From Acanthaster planci (taxonomy: Eukaryota > Echinodermata > Asteroidea > Valvatida > Acanthasteridae), in contig NW_019091590.1 of assembly GCF_001949145.1 (NCBI RefSeq), positions 323,668 to 384,806 on the forward strand: a DNA stretch of 61,139 bases, in the 5' to 3' direction. The notes under the pieces are model-generated. The model saw nothing but the letters and a program-made list of their open reading frames with translations, was not told where the DNA came from and did not search any database. The position numbers were made by a program, and so were the translations under genes. This document shows, in pieces, positions 33,701 through 46,595 of the stretch. Positions within the stretch are counted from its first letter, which is position 1; the number at the start of each line of letters is the position of its first letter.

Positions 33701-36700
33701 AAAATCTGTGCCCAAACTTCATGGAATGGCCTATATATATACTCTTACCCTGTCCAAGTCGGGATGTACCAAGGCCACATAATCATTGCAGCAGATGACA
33801 TTGCCCAAGGCAGACAGCTTCTCCTCCACCCTTTGAATGATAACAGAATCAGGCAGGGAGTTCCGTAAATGCTGCAGCTCCTGATCTGTCGTGCTGTTGG
33901 GGACCAGCAGTCCGTTTTTGTTACCTGGAAGACAGAAACTTGTCAGGAAGGAATCTGAGAAATCATGGATGGACCAACAGTCCTACTTTGTAATTGAATG
34001 CAATGTTAACAAAAGAATTTTGTTTGGGATCTTGCAACATCCCCCCAAAATAAGTTCACAGCATTACCAATACCAAGGTATATTTACAACAAAAACATAT
34101 CTCATTTTAGTCCAGTCCATCAGAAATTAATCCCAAGTCAACATACATGTAGTAAGTCTGATACCAGGTACAAGGGAATGAACATCAACAAAGCCTTACG
34201 AAGGAACACCTTTGCCCTGATACGTTTGAAAAGCTTTCAACTTGAAACTAAAAGACTTGTGAATGCATGACTGCAACTCTTTTAATTTAAACACTGGGAC
34301 AAATATCACAACATTGCAAAGCTCCCTGAGTAGCACACACAGCATTTTCCTTTTGGGGGATTTTGATGGACTTGGTCTAGGAGGCCTGAAGCACTGCCGA
34401 AGCATCCAGTGCATGTTGTCATTGCGACAGTGCTGATGACGTCATGTAAGCCACATGCACCAGATCCATCAAGAAAGACCACCACACTAATGATGGGCCC
34501 TTCAGTAAGAAGTGTGGAGTGCACAGGGAGTGTTGGATTTTCATGGATTTGGTCTACATGGTCTAGTGCCTAGTAAAAGACACTGGGGAGTTAGTGTCAA
34601 AAAAGATTGCTGTCCCTATACATGTAGGTATGTATTCACACCTATTGAAATGGGAGATGCAATCAACGGAGGAAAGTGTACTGCCTATGGACCGATGCAC
34701 CAAAAACAAGCTTGATTTGCACCTACTTTATGACTAAATGCACACAACCCACAGGGCAAAGGAAATCACAGTGCAGAAACGTGGGGATACAGTCAGTTAT
34801 ACAACCTTTTCCAAGAGTGTCAACCCTATGCAAAATACATATAACAGTGGCTCGGCTCTCCCTTCCCTGATCTTACAAAATCTTTCGAAAAGTTTTCTAA
34901 TGGATTTCGTAAGCCACGTGAGGGTTTAGGTTAGTAGGGACCCACTCACCCACACACAATCTGCCAACAATTCGACACCCTGCAATCGATGTGTGGACAA
35001 CTGGCATGACCTCCTCAAGCTCACCCTGAAAAACACTGACGAATAAATGCCACAGACATTAGCCACATTTCAAGCCAAATGGTAGATACTTGTACGGACT
35101 GAGCTGGTTTTCAGTAAATATTATATCCAGTTGAGGAATAATAACCAATTACTTCTGTAGAATTTGAATTATTTGTTGGTGACTTGCAACCAACAGTGAC
35201 CGCCAAGAATTGCGTGAAAACTTTTTTAGTAACAAATATTGACATTTAAAATAAATCCACACGATAATCAACTGCTCACTTGGCCTAAAGACGAAAACCA
35301 AGTCTCAAGTACAGGGCAAGTTCGATAAAGGACCATAGTTAACCAGAGTTGGACTAACTCTGATCAAACACACATTAGTCAATGATGGTTGGACTAGTCT
35401 AGTCAACTATTCGCGACCAGCCTATCAAGGTTGGTTGCATCATTGGTTGCCATGAACTGTTTTTAATAGCATAGTGCAGAGAGAACCGGTTATAACAAAA
35501 ATGCCTGAAAAAAAGTATGTCACTAGTAAATGACCATTTTTACTTTTATTGTTGCTATTGTGCCCTTCCTGCAGCCACCTTTTCTCCCCTTCGGCCTAAT
35601 GACCTGACAACGGTTGACTAGGGTCATTCACACTTTAACTTCACAGCACATGCCCTAGGTATTGTAACAGTTAATACCTGAACTCCACCTGCGGGCATAC
35701 CGTGCACACCTTTCAAATTCTTTTAATACCTTTTTGGTTGGGTGCACTCTGCAAGTATATAAGACTGCTTTGCGCATTGGGGCGTTGGTCATTCTTCTGG
35801 TTTCTTTATTTTTGTAGCCAATTTTACGTTTGGGCTTCTATGCCTTAGCCGTGCTCTCTCCTCTAGCCCCGCACCTGCACTGGTCTTATTACTTGTGTTA
35901 CCCGATACTGTTATTCATCTACATTTGTTAATTTGTGTTGTGGATATCTTTGCAAATACTAATTTGCTTTGTGTGATTTCAATACTAAATTTGGGAGGCG
36001 CCTCCCAAATCTGTCTTGTCGCCGTGTGCTTTTTTGAGGGTTGTTAGTTTGTATTCATTTTCCGTGCCCCGGCCTGCTCGGCCCATTAAAGCATGTCACA
36101 AACCAACCACTAGTTGCCCACATATTCAGTTGTGCATTTGGATTTAGTCTGACCAACCTGGGCTAAGAGGCCAGATATAGTTAATATCGTTTTATTTTGG
36201 TTTGACTTATAATTTAGTATCTGTGACTGCAGTTTATTCAATTTAAGGATGAAATAAATTAGGATTTAAGTTGATCTCATGGGCTGGAAACAACACTTTA
36301 ATGCATAAAGATTTCTGGCATGTAAAGAATTTCACTCATGCCAATCGAACATTTTCCTATTGTCAAGTTTAGAAAACATTTATCCAGTTAACGTAAGTGG
36401 GTAATTTTTTTGGTCATGTTGGTTTAAAATGTTTACAAGGTTGTGAATTGTTTTTCAAACAGTCTTTTCCATGACCCTCGACTTTGTGAAGAAATTTGTG
36501 TTGAAAAAAGTCTAAAACTTAGAATGTAAAATTCAGGAAACTTTGTGACAAAGCACACAGACAACATTTGGTCACCAAGTCATCAGTGTCAGTGGCCATA
36601 GTGGTCTTGTACTTAACTGGTTAACAAATAACAGATCAAGGAAGCCCAGAATTTCTACACACATGACACAAGAAATAATTTCGAAGGAGTTTCATATATG

Positions 36701-37481
36701 GACAACTCTAATTTTCACTTAAAATGTCATAACAGCCATCAGAGAGTGATATCATGTCCTGAAATGTGAAATTTAGCTAAGGAAATTCCGAAGCATATAC
36801 TTAGAAATACTGGTGTTTCAGACAAGTCTCCTACTTTACTCAGTTTGCACAAGGGCATGGCCTGATCACTGTGACGACAGGGGCATCAACTGTTTCTCCA
36901 TCATGTCTGTACAGGCCTACTGGTAAATAGAACTCTTTCCTTAATTTCAAATTTTGCATGCCATTGAACTTCCAAATTTAACACTGAAAAGAGTTCCAAA
37001 TATGGATGCCGCTTGACACCCTGTGTACAAACCCAATGAGACTGGTCTGAAAAATTCCAAGTGTTTTCTCGGTAAACGATTTGGTATTTTCCTACCCCCA
37101 AAACTGTGGGGTCCAACCACAGAAAGAGCCTTTTTCGTCATAGGCTATGCATGACGTTTAACAGGGCACGAACAGCAATTCCATTCGCGCGGCTAAGAAT
37201 TGCACACACAAGTCACATGTACGGAAATTGAATTAGGCCTAAATTGAACTTTTCTTGACATGTTCATGATGTTTTGCTTTCTGATGGCTATTATCACTGT
37301 AGGGAAGAATTACTGACTTGCGTACATGAAACACTTCCCCGCATATTATCAATTAGCTGGTCCTGTGGGCCTACCTGTAGAATGTTTCTGACGCTCCGAT
37401 AGCAGCTAAACAGTATGCATTGGTCAGTTTGGCAAAAACTCCGATTTCGTTGCTATTCTCGAACTGTGCACGAACAGCCAT
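30726..37481 (-). CDS. EIF6: Eukaryotic translation initiation factor 6
   Basis: Six exons are modelled: 37481-37375, 35035-34950, 33924-33749, 32809-32699, 32043-31978 and 30944-30726, total 765 nt, about 254 aa. The start [19 protein letters not shown], then [76 protein letters not shown] and [17 protein letters not shown] follow animal eIF6 throughout. All junctions have AG/GT borders and matching phase. eIF6 has a pentein fold, binds the 60S subunit, acts in its maturation in nucleolus and cytoplasm, and prevents early joining to 40S. The human protein is 245 aa; this reading ends ...[15 protein letters not shown] plus a few residues, about nine longer. A possible donor (CAG/GTACAC) lies just after VD, so the true C-terminus may be in another exon. 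It is divergent from CFAP418. Confidence 0.95.
31745..31975 (-). repeat. tRNA-derived SINE in EIF6 intron 5
   Basis: Read on the minus strand it has a B-box GAGTTCGAATCCC (near 31935), then CTACCTGATTCTGTGGGTTT and GGGTTTTCCTCCATCTCTAC. These blocks match the SINE at 9240-9535. Its tRNA-like head begins almost directly after the exon-5 splice donor (31977). Confidence 0.6.
33474..33734. mobile_element. MITE with ~45-bp terminal inverted repeats in EIF6 intron 3
   Basis: The left end is GGTCATTCCACGAAGTTCGG... (from about 33477). The right end, read in reverse, is GGCCATTCCATGAAGTTTGG... (from about 33732). Both go on through GGGCACAG to GGCGTCCCTT. The ~170-bp interior is AT-rich with no coding capacity. 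TA-rich flanks on both sides fit TA target duplication, as in Tc1/mariner-type elements. The right end lies only ~15 bp from the exon-3 donor at 33748. Confidence 0.8.
35659..36100 (+). repeat. Possible solo LTR or promoter-bearing repeat
   Basis: The ~440-bp segment starts TGTAACAG and ends GTCACA. It has a TATA-box-like TATATAAGACTG at about 35756, an ATTAAA at about 36086 and a perfect 22-bp palindrome (ATTTGGGAGGC and its complement) at 35989-36010. These fit a solo LTR in EIF6 intron 1. No clear target-site duplication was found, so the boundaries and identity are tentative. Confidence 0.35.
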
Positions 37482-38248
37482 CACTCAAAGTACGGGTTTT
37501 TTGGCTTACCACGACACCTACAAAGTTAAATGATCAAATTCAAAACTCGACAGCTTCAGTGTTACTATGAACTGGCTTTTTTGAACTTCTTAGGTCTATT
37601 AATTTATTAGTGGTTTAGAATGACCACAGCATTAGATTTGCGAGAGCTTGTGCAAGTACGGTGGCTGGGCTTTAGCTGAAGCTTGTGCAACAAGCCTCGC
37701 ACATTTTAGGCGAGAACAATACATTGACTTCCCATTCTTATTGTGAGCATAATCAGAGCTACTTCAAATAGCACCAGACTAGAGAAAATGCAACTTTTGT
37801 TATAGCGCCATCTGTGACTTTGCTAGTCTCTTTTCGTGCTACATATGATGAACGAAGTGGCGAGGCTTGGGATCGTACTGTCGGATAATCGTAGCATGGG
37901 AAAAACCTTAAGATAAGAGGCCCATCCCATCAACTAATATAAACTTGCATAAAAGTTGTTGCTGAATTTTTAAAAATCCAAAAGGCGAGTTTCTTTTCAA
38001 ATACTTCTTTCTTTTTCTTTCTACTTGCCCTCTGTCTGAAGGCTGACGCGCTTGGAATAAAGACCATGCCAAAATAGATCGAAATTGACCTTTGACATTA
38101 CATGCATAATTCATTGTTTATGGTTGGTTGTAATTAATCAAGTCTGTCGTGAAGTGGACTAGGGTCTAGGCCTTATTATTTTTTGTTTGGATTTGGGCGA
38201 GCAGTATGTTCCGATTGTTTGACAATAGGTAGATGATACGGTACAGTC
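37482..38248. promoter_or_regulatory. Shared divergent promoter region of EIF6 and CFAP418
   Basis: Only 767 bp separate the two start codons, which face away from each other. Both 5' UTRs and both core promoters must lie here unless there are distant non-coding first exons. No TATA box, X-box or other factor site could be assigned with confidence by eye. Confidence 0.6.
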
Positions 38249-41200
38249 ATGGCAGACGATATCGATGACCTTCTAGACGAAGTAGAGACCAAATTTTGTG
38301 CGAAAAGCCCTGTAAAAAAAGATAGTTCCAGTCGTCGCCGAGAAGACACCAATCCTTTCGGTTCGAAATCAAAGAAACCAGATAGAGAATCACACCCTGC
38401 TCTCTCAAAGAAAAGGTAGGCAAAAGCAAAAATGTCTTGCCAAAGTCGAGCCATATAATTATCATTTGTTTATTTACTGGGGGATATTTCATTGTCATAT
38501 TCCGTGCACTGTCTGCTTCATATCCAAAAATGTTTGCACTTTGAAGTTGCGTGCAGATCCAGGCCCCTACCCCTGTTAAACTAACATGACTGACATGTGA
38601 CAATATGACTGATACAGTCCGAGCATGGAGGACATGGAGGAAGGAATCCAAGTACATGTAAGTTGGAGTTTGGATGGACCCTGCTATTGGGACGTGATAT
38701 TGCAGTGGTATGCTTAGGAGGAGCAACAGGGTTAAGGCAATGGAAAGAGTTCCATACACGGATGCTGCTTGACATCCTGTGCACAAACCCTGTCATGCCT
38801 CTGAGCATGCTGAGCGATGAGCATGATCAGACTGATTGGAAGAATTCTAAGTACTTTCTACCTGAATAACTTAATATTTTCACAGTCAAATTTGACATAT
38901 TAGGTCATATGATTGCTTTCAGATGGCTACTACTAGTACAAGGCAACTTTAGGAAAAAATGTGTGGCATCTGAATTCTTCATAAAGCAAACTCACAATGG
39001 AACCTTGAAGTTGAACCCCTGTGTCACGCTTCTGGAACCCTTGGATGCATGGGATAGGAACAACGACATGCAGAAATTTTAGATTTTTGTTTGTTTGTTT
39101 ACCTTTTAAACAATCACCTCCAAAAAATGCCTTTCAGTTCATAAGAACAGTTCATAAGAACAGTTCATAAGAACTGAAAAATTGCCAAACTTGAAAGTGA
39201 AATATTGTGCCAAAAATTGTCCTTTTACTTCTGAAAAGCTACAATATGATGATTAGGGCAACTAGGCATTCTTGTTAAATGCACTGTAAACTGGTAATTC
39301 TTGTTTACATGTACTTGTAAATTGCAGGCTTATAGAGTAATGAATGAACGTGTCATAAGTACAGTTACATGTACATGTAGGTGTCTGAAATGGCAGAACT
39401 ACATGAAGTACATGAACCAGCACAAGAACGTACTCCATACATTTTAACTACACTTTCTGATTCAAAATGTCACACATTGGTTGTCAGAAATGCTGAGAAA
39501 TTTGACTGGATTGATTTGTAATCCCATGCATGCTTGGGGTAGTTTTTCCCTATTTTTCATGCATCGATGGTATGGACAGACTTGACTGATACTTCCAACA
39601 GTTGAGCTCGTTGGAAAAGCAGCTGCTTTGATATTTTTCTCAATTTAAAAAAAAAATACTTCAGTGCTAAAAATCCCCAACCACCAAGACAAAATAGAGT
39701 TACGCAGTATTTCTATGGGATCAGTTTTGTGAAACTGAACCCTTATTAATGCAAGTATGTTTCTTTAGGGCTGAATCAATTCGAATGAGTCACTTTTCGA
39801 ATATTCGACCTTCAATACCAGCATTTTACAATAGTGTACGTGCATTGGCCAATCACAATGTGCGAAATTTGTCGACCCAATGGGCGTTTTGAAAGGGAAT
39901 ATTCAATTATTTTGGTATTCGGCACAGCCCTGGGATTTTTTCATTTTTTGTTGGACTTTGAGAGACATGCTCAAAAAGTTTACCAGCAAAGACTAGTGAG
40001 ACAAAAATGATTCCTTTCTGAGTGACTTGAAAGCAGTTATGCGTGAACTTCAGAAAACAAAGGACCTGCACAAGTCTATGAGCCTGTTGCTGTGCAACTG
40101 CCAGCTCGTCCTATTGATCTGTTACCAGTTGCCAGGTAATATCTCACACTGCTCTGCAGGAGATGAGGTTTATTCGATACTATTGCCTAAGCAGGGTAGG
40201 AGTCTCCTCTCATCTCAATGCAATATGTGGCCCAATCCCTTGGCTTCACCGTTGCAGCCAAAGAGTGAAATTATTTCACCCTGGAACGGCTAACTGAAGT
40301 CAGTGGCTTTGTTTAATCCTCGACCTTACTCCATGGGCATCTTTCAGGGAGGTTCCAGAATTCCTCCACTGTTCAACACTGCCCAGTGAATCACTTTATT
40401 TGATACTTTCTCCGCCCCTATAGAGAAGGTGTAAAGTCCTAAAAGCCTTCCAAATTTCTAGAAATTCGACTTCATTTTTTTTGCAACCGCAAGATTTTTT
40501 TATATATGTATCTGTATGTGTCTGATTTTATAATTCATATTTCCAAAGGATCTCTAAAAAATGCCTCAAAAATGAAATTCAATATTTGAGTTTCACATCC
40601 AGACATGTACATGTAAATTCGTGGGACCAGAACGTTTATGTGCATACATGTACAAGTAGTTTTCTTTATAACCATGAGTATTTTTAACTACTGCAACGTG
40701 AAGTACATGTAGTAGATTTCAGACAACACTGAAATTTTCCCTGAATTTTGAAATCACACATTTACACTCTGCATGCACGTTTTTGTTTCCACATTACAGG
40801 GACACACATATTGAAATTTAGACGTTATGGGGACAATTCTCAGTCCTGTCAAGATAGTCCCAATTTCATAACAAAGGAAATTGGCCCCTTTATGAGGGGA
40901 ACGCCTACCCACAGTCATAGTTTGCAATACCACACAGGAGAGGACATTGTGTTTTGCTAGGATCGTTCCTACAATAAACACTTCTTCCAAAGAATAAGCA
41001 CAGGTGTTTTCTTCTGAGGACAGTGGACTGGTAATGGTCCTTTGTTCTGTCCTCTAAAAGTGAAAACTACACATCTCGTCCCAAGGAAACTTACCATTGC
41101 ATGAGTACACCTCATCATGTGTAAACACATACAAAACTCAAGAATAGTGGACGTACATACATGTACATGTACGTGTAGTTGTGTGAATATTTTACTCTGT

Positions 41201-44200
41201 AATTCACCAGTTTTTGAGGAAAGAGTGCAAATGCTACTTTGGATGCGATGTTTTGTTACTTTTCATTCAGAGTTTTAAGAATAGCCTGACGCAAACTTGA
41301 ATTGGACCAAAGCCCAGTTGGTATGGTTGGTGAATATGCAAAAATGTGCAAGCATGCAGCATAAGGGTTGTTGTCTTTTCTTTGATATTTCATTATGTAG
41401 CAGCAGTTCTAAGAAGTTAGCAAGCGAAGATGATGACCTGAACTCCATGATAGATGACATCATAGATGGACCAGAACCACCGGTGAGGCTGCCCTTAACT
41501 GACAACTTAGATTGGATGTATTAGTAGTTGAACTGTAGCAGGGGTGAGATTTCTCAGCATTTTAGCTGATTTCAGCTTTTTTTGTTTGGGGATTTCAGCT
41601 TTTTTCCTCACTGGCTGTGTACAAAGTTATAGGAGATTTTCACAGTTCAACTTCTTTATGCCTTTTTTTAATCTGTTTTCAGCTAGTTTTATCATTGGTC
41701 AACTCACCCCTCGTGTAGCCACAGTATTCTCCAAACCAATCAATGCCGAGCAGTGGTAGTACCTTCACTGCAACAACCACAAAGTGACAGTATATCTGAC
41801 AAGTACACCCATGTTTTAGTAGCCACACACAATTACAGTGTAATAATAAAAGTAATGGGTCGTTATAATGCACACAATCCACCAATGCTGATGCGCAAAT
41901 AAACCTGTAAACATTCATAAACTCTACTCCCTGGGGAGTATACAGCTCGATGCTGCCAATTTAGATGCAACCTGGTTTGTCAAACACAATAACCATCTCT
42001 GCCCTCACAGGAATGCACTTATACCTGCAGGCGGATGAGAGGCATGTACATGTAGCAGTAAAGTGACCTAGCCCAGGGTAACAACCAGCTGCCAGATTCG
42101 AACTCCCGGACCTTTAGTTTGGGAGTGACAAGCCTTAAGGATGGATTTATTAAAAGGGGGATAGAGTTTCCTAATCATTCCCTTTTCTGTCTGCCCGATG
42201 TTACATGCATGTTACAGTTTACAAATAATCACATAAAAAATCACAGCTAATTGACAGACTGGACTTTTTCCTCTCCCTCTCTTAAATGAGCAGCAGGTAA
42301 GCAGTTTCCTGAGAAAGAAAAGTGTTTCATCGTTGATACATAACTGTGTGTGGTATATTTGATTTTGACAGAAAACACTCCAAAGACAGAACAGCCAGAC
42401 CAGTACGACTCCTCGAACAACAAGCATATCCCAGCGACGCTGCAACCCAGTGTACCTTGGAGGCAGCGCAGATCCCATGGGACTAAGCTCGGCTGTATCA
42501 CAGCGGTGAGATGGTGGATGGTAGCTTGATTGAAAAGACTGGGAAGAAGAAAGAGAATTGGTTGGACAATGACAGATGGAAAAATCTGTGCATGTGATTG
42601 TAGACCAAGAGGGACGCCCCCCCCACTGGGAAAAAAATTAAAATACAAAAAGGGGAGAAAGGAAAGAAACAGTGAAAGAAACACCAAGGAAGAAAGGGGA
42701 TGATTAGCACCACTTTGCATGAAAATATCTCGGAATTGACCCCCTTTTTGTTAATGGTTTGTCAGTTTGCTGCTGTTGAGTGCTCCTTGGCCCCCCCCCC
42801 AAGGAAAAATCCTGGTGATGCATATGTTGCAGACTACTCACAGAAACAGGGGACTGACAGTTTTAAGCTCTGTGTGATAAGGGTAGAGTAGTCAGAAAAT
42901 TCTACGTAAATCGAGTCTGTATCGTAGTTATTCACTAGTTGGAGTTGGCCTCCATTTTGTCATAGACAATTTCTGATATTTGTCTGGAAAGATGATTGGT
43001 AGGTGTATTTTGAGTAGCTGTTTTGAAGTAATCCTTTTTCTCTGGTGTGGTGTGTCTCAATCAATCAAACCTGTCCCCAAGTTGTCTACTGACGTAATGC
43101 TAAATGCAAATTGCAGCAAGGTAGACCTGCTTTGTTGATAGCAAACTTAATAACTGGCCTCTCCGTGGCAACCTCTTGGTGATGCACTGTATTTGAATTA
43201 CTCCTACTGTTATCAGTCAAAGTCCATTAAAGCCGACCCCAGCAACCAAGATCTAAGTATAACAATGGACTTGTAAGAGTCATATAATATAAAGCATTTG
43301 TTTTCATTTACATGACCTGAGAAACGGGGATAAACAACTCACAAGTTAAAATGATGTCTGAACGCTCAGTAGGTTTTCGTTTTTGAGATTGGGGCCCCGT
43401 GAAGGGTGACTGTTTCAACTTCGACTGTTTCAGCTAAAAATACTGTTTGAATTAATTTTTAAGGGAAGTACCTGTATCTTGGAAAATGTTGTTGATGAAT
43501 TAAATTTAATTAATTAATTCTAAGTTCTGAAGAAACAGCCCCAAGGTTTTTGTTTTTTGCAACAAGGCATTTTCTGCTTTGGACACGAACAAGAACTTTT
43601 CACATTCATGCATATTTGAAATTCAGCATAAAGTACTGGAGGCTAGATTTAGAGATAGACTTGGACAATGGCCATCACTTTGTGTAAAAAAGCTGTGGGT
43701 TCACAAAGGTTAACACCCGTACATCAGCATTTTAATCACTGCAGCATCAAACATTCCATCACATTCCACTTGTGCTTTGCAGAGAGCTGTCTTCTCTGGT
43801 CACAACTATTTAAGCCCTGCTGCTTTGTTTAAATTTTACCTTGACCAACTGTCATTTCAGGATGTGTGATCAACTACGTTGTACATCGTGTGACTTCAAG
43901 ATTGTGGCTTTCGACAACTATGAGTGGGACTCTACCTGCGAATATCTCTTCTTCAGGAATAACGTTCCCGACTTCAAGAAATTGAGCACCAAGTTAAAAA
44001 AACGGAAAGGTAGGCTCTACTCAAACGTCTGTGTTTTTGTTTATTGTTCATTTATTTCCACAGTTTTGCATACGTACAATCTCAATTTTCATTCACTATA
44101 TAAACGGAGGGAAAGTAATTGCTCAAAGTTTGAGCAATTATTTGAAAATGTGGACAAAAGAGATGTCTCGGTGGTTCATCCAGCTGTTCAAATTTTCCAC

Positions 44201-44482
44201 CTCTTCATCATGTTAAATTGAAAAGTTAGTTATTTGTTGTCCAACCTGTGTAATAACAGTAATGGATTTAGATTTCTTTCAATTCAGCCAGAAATCAGTT
44301 ATTAATTTGCTCCTTTTTTCAAGTTATCCAGCTTGGTAGCCTGGAACTTCCAATCTTTACTCTTCACCCCTCCAGGATGTCGAGCATATGCGTGCCAGTG
44401 CATGTGGCGATCGGTCAAGACGGTGACCAAAGTGGAGCAAGATCACCAACTGAAATGGGTCTGTGGCAAGCACTCATTGTGA
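38249..44482 (+). CDS. CFAP418: Cilia- and flagella-associated protein 418 (C8orf37 orthologue)
   Basis: Five exons are modelled: 38249-38415, 41401-41482, 42372-42505, 43861-44009 and 44376-44482, total 639 nt, 212 aa (human 207). The start MADDIDDLLDEVETKFC matches the conserved N-terminus. LASEDDDLNSMIDDIID matches the acidic middle motif and NPVYLGGSADP the central loop. CDQLRCTSCDFKIVAFDNY and YLFFRNNVPDF begin the Cys-rich RMP-like C-terminal region, which ends AYACQC.W...DHQLKWVCGKH. All junctions are in phase (2, 0, 2, 1). The family is known from human retinal dystrophy and ciliopathy, and acts in photoreceptor outer-segment or ciliary membrane organisation. The TAGCAG at the exon-2 acceptor (41398-41403) is a possible tandem acceptor. 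It is head-to-head with EIF6. Confidence 0.96.
39139..39176 (+). repeat. Short tandem repeat (AACAGTTCATAAG, three copies)
   Basis: CAGTTCATAAGAA is repeated three times head to tail in CFAP418 intron 1. It has no coding meaning. Confidence 0.7.
41960..42150 (-). repeat. tRNA-derived SINE in CFAP418 intron 2
   Basis: Read on the minus strand it has the B-box GGGAGTTCGAATCTGG (42094-42109), followed by GGCTAGGTCACTTTACTG and a 3' tail containing GAGGGCAGAGATGG. Similar tail words (ATCACTTTACTCC, GAGGGCAGAGATAA) occur in the SINE at 3070-3345. Confidence 0.5.
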
Positions 44483-46358
44483 CATTGCTGGTTGTGGTGC
44501 AGCACAGGCTGCCTCTGGAAAGTCCCAGGTCTGCGTAGCAGCCCCACACTCATCCATGGGACGTGGCTGAAGCCATTGACCGTAGACAGAACTCTCAGAC
44601 AAACTCACAGACATCAGCTGACAGTATTCAACTGGGCTAAGTACTCATCCAAATCAGGTACAACGGTTTGTGGATGAACTCAGGCATTCAAGATTATGAG
44701 AAACTGTTAACTGCGTAATGCCTATTTGGGAAAGCGGTGCCCAGCCATGACACCAAATAGGAGTGTCAAGTTTACAGATTTAAGGAGTGTGAAATCTACA
44801 TGTACTCATCTACCAAATTAAACAAAGACTCCCATCCTTGCTTGGGAGAATGTTTATTGGACAGAACGCTAGTGGCTTTAGCTTATGCATGCTGTTTCCC
44901 CTTTAAATGTGTTTAAATCAGTGTGCTCAGAGCTGAAGTGCATACTTCCTGCCTTGTACCATTTTCACTTAGCGCGCTGGCACAGAGCCCTTGGTGGTGT
45001 ATTATAAGCAATGTCATAGTCGATTCCCCCCCCCCACAGTCATCCATTCTCAATTCGAGTCACAAGCTATTCAAATGAGGACAAATTTGAGTGACGATTA
45101 TTTGTTGACTACTGGTTGAGTTTCTCTAACCAAAATGGTGGATTATGTATCAGTGCATATAGGCAATTAGCACACAGTAGCCGCATGCTGTACTGCCCAC
45201 AAAATGAACAGCTGTTTTGGGTTACAAGTCTAAAATTGGCACTGGTGTCTCTTTATTCATGTACATGTACAGCTCTGGATTTGGTGAACCTTGTCTGGCC
45301 TAAGCCAGGTCTATGTGAAGTTATCACCTTTCTGAAAAACCATTTTAGAGGCATCTTTGGGTCAAGGTTTTCCATTGCAAAAGGAAGAGGAACACACAAG
45401 GAAACCGTCCAGCTTAAAAAGAGTGTTCACAGTGTAAGAAACCTGAGTATTTTCACCAGTGGTGTATCCAGATTTTGGTGTGGGGGGGGGGAGAATTCAA
45501 AAGCAAATGTACTGTTGGGCCCGTTCGACATGATAATGGGGGAGAAAAAATATAGTCAATTTATACGATAAATAAATACACCGATTAGTTTCTTTCCTAC
45601 TCACCTATGAAGTATTCTCAGTCGGGGAAAAAAAAATTTTATAAAATTCCGAGTACAATGTATCCGCCACTGATTTTCACAGAGTTTTCCTTACTACACA
45701 TAAACAAAGGATTGGCAACCCTAGGTATGTTTACGTACCGGTAAATATGCTTGTGCATTTGGTGTATTTTCGCAGGGGAGGTTGTTGCTTAGGTTAAAGA
45801 GGTCCTTTAGTATTCATGATTTGACTCATCCTTATACATGTATATCTTGTGACACATTCAGTTCTACGCAGTCTCATTCCATGTAGCTAATGAGGGAAAC
45901 AAAACTGACAACCACCTACCCTCCAGATTGGGGCATTATTCCAGATTCATTCCAAGTGTATATATTTTTATCTAAGAATATGCACTATACGTAAAATAAT
46001 TCAGTGTGCTGAATAATTCAGTATCGCTAGATCAGGTTCAGTTCAAAGTTAGGAATGAGGCATAAACGTCACAGGTTTGCTCCGTTTTGAATAATGGTCG
46101 GTTGGACCATGAAGTGACGTGTTGTGGATAGTTGCCGCACCACGAACTGACGTAACGTGCGTACAAAGTCTATGGACAGTACCTCACTTCTTGATCCACC
46201 AAAACTATCCTCCACGTCACTTTGTGGTGATACCGATGTGTACTAGTTATAAATGGCTATATATTTTTGTATATGTGTATACCCTTCTTGTAATCGTACT
46301 TGGGAGGAAAATTACACGTATCATATTGAGTAATCGGGTCCCGCTGTTGTATAAAATA

Positions 46359-46595
46359 GACCTTTTCACCCACGTGACTGGATTGCACTAAATGATTGCA
46401 CTAAATGATGTAAACAATATCTCCGCGTGTTGACCGCCTTGGCCACGGTGATCGTAAATATTCCTACAGGCAGCTTCAACCACGTGCAAGCGCACGTGCG
46501 AGCCCTGCATGCTTGACTAGTTTATCTTGAATAAGTAGATTACCATCACAACACATTGCGGTCCAGCACGATTGTGACATCACAGGAAAATGGTC
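46359..46595. mobile_element. Small inverted-repeat element with GACC..TTTTC ends
   Basis: The left end GACCTTTTCACCCACGTGAC matches, imperfectly, the reverse complement of the right end (GACCATTTTCCTGTGATG). The element is 237 bp and non-coding. Its first 11 bases equal those of the larger palindromic element at 55068-55986. Confidence 0.5.

Noticed and set aside
45116-45571. 151-codon plus-strand open frame
   Set aside because: No domain, no splice support, and it overlaps G-run repeat sequence; probably chance in the CFAP418 3' flank.
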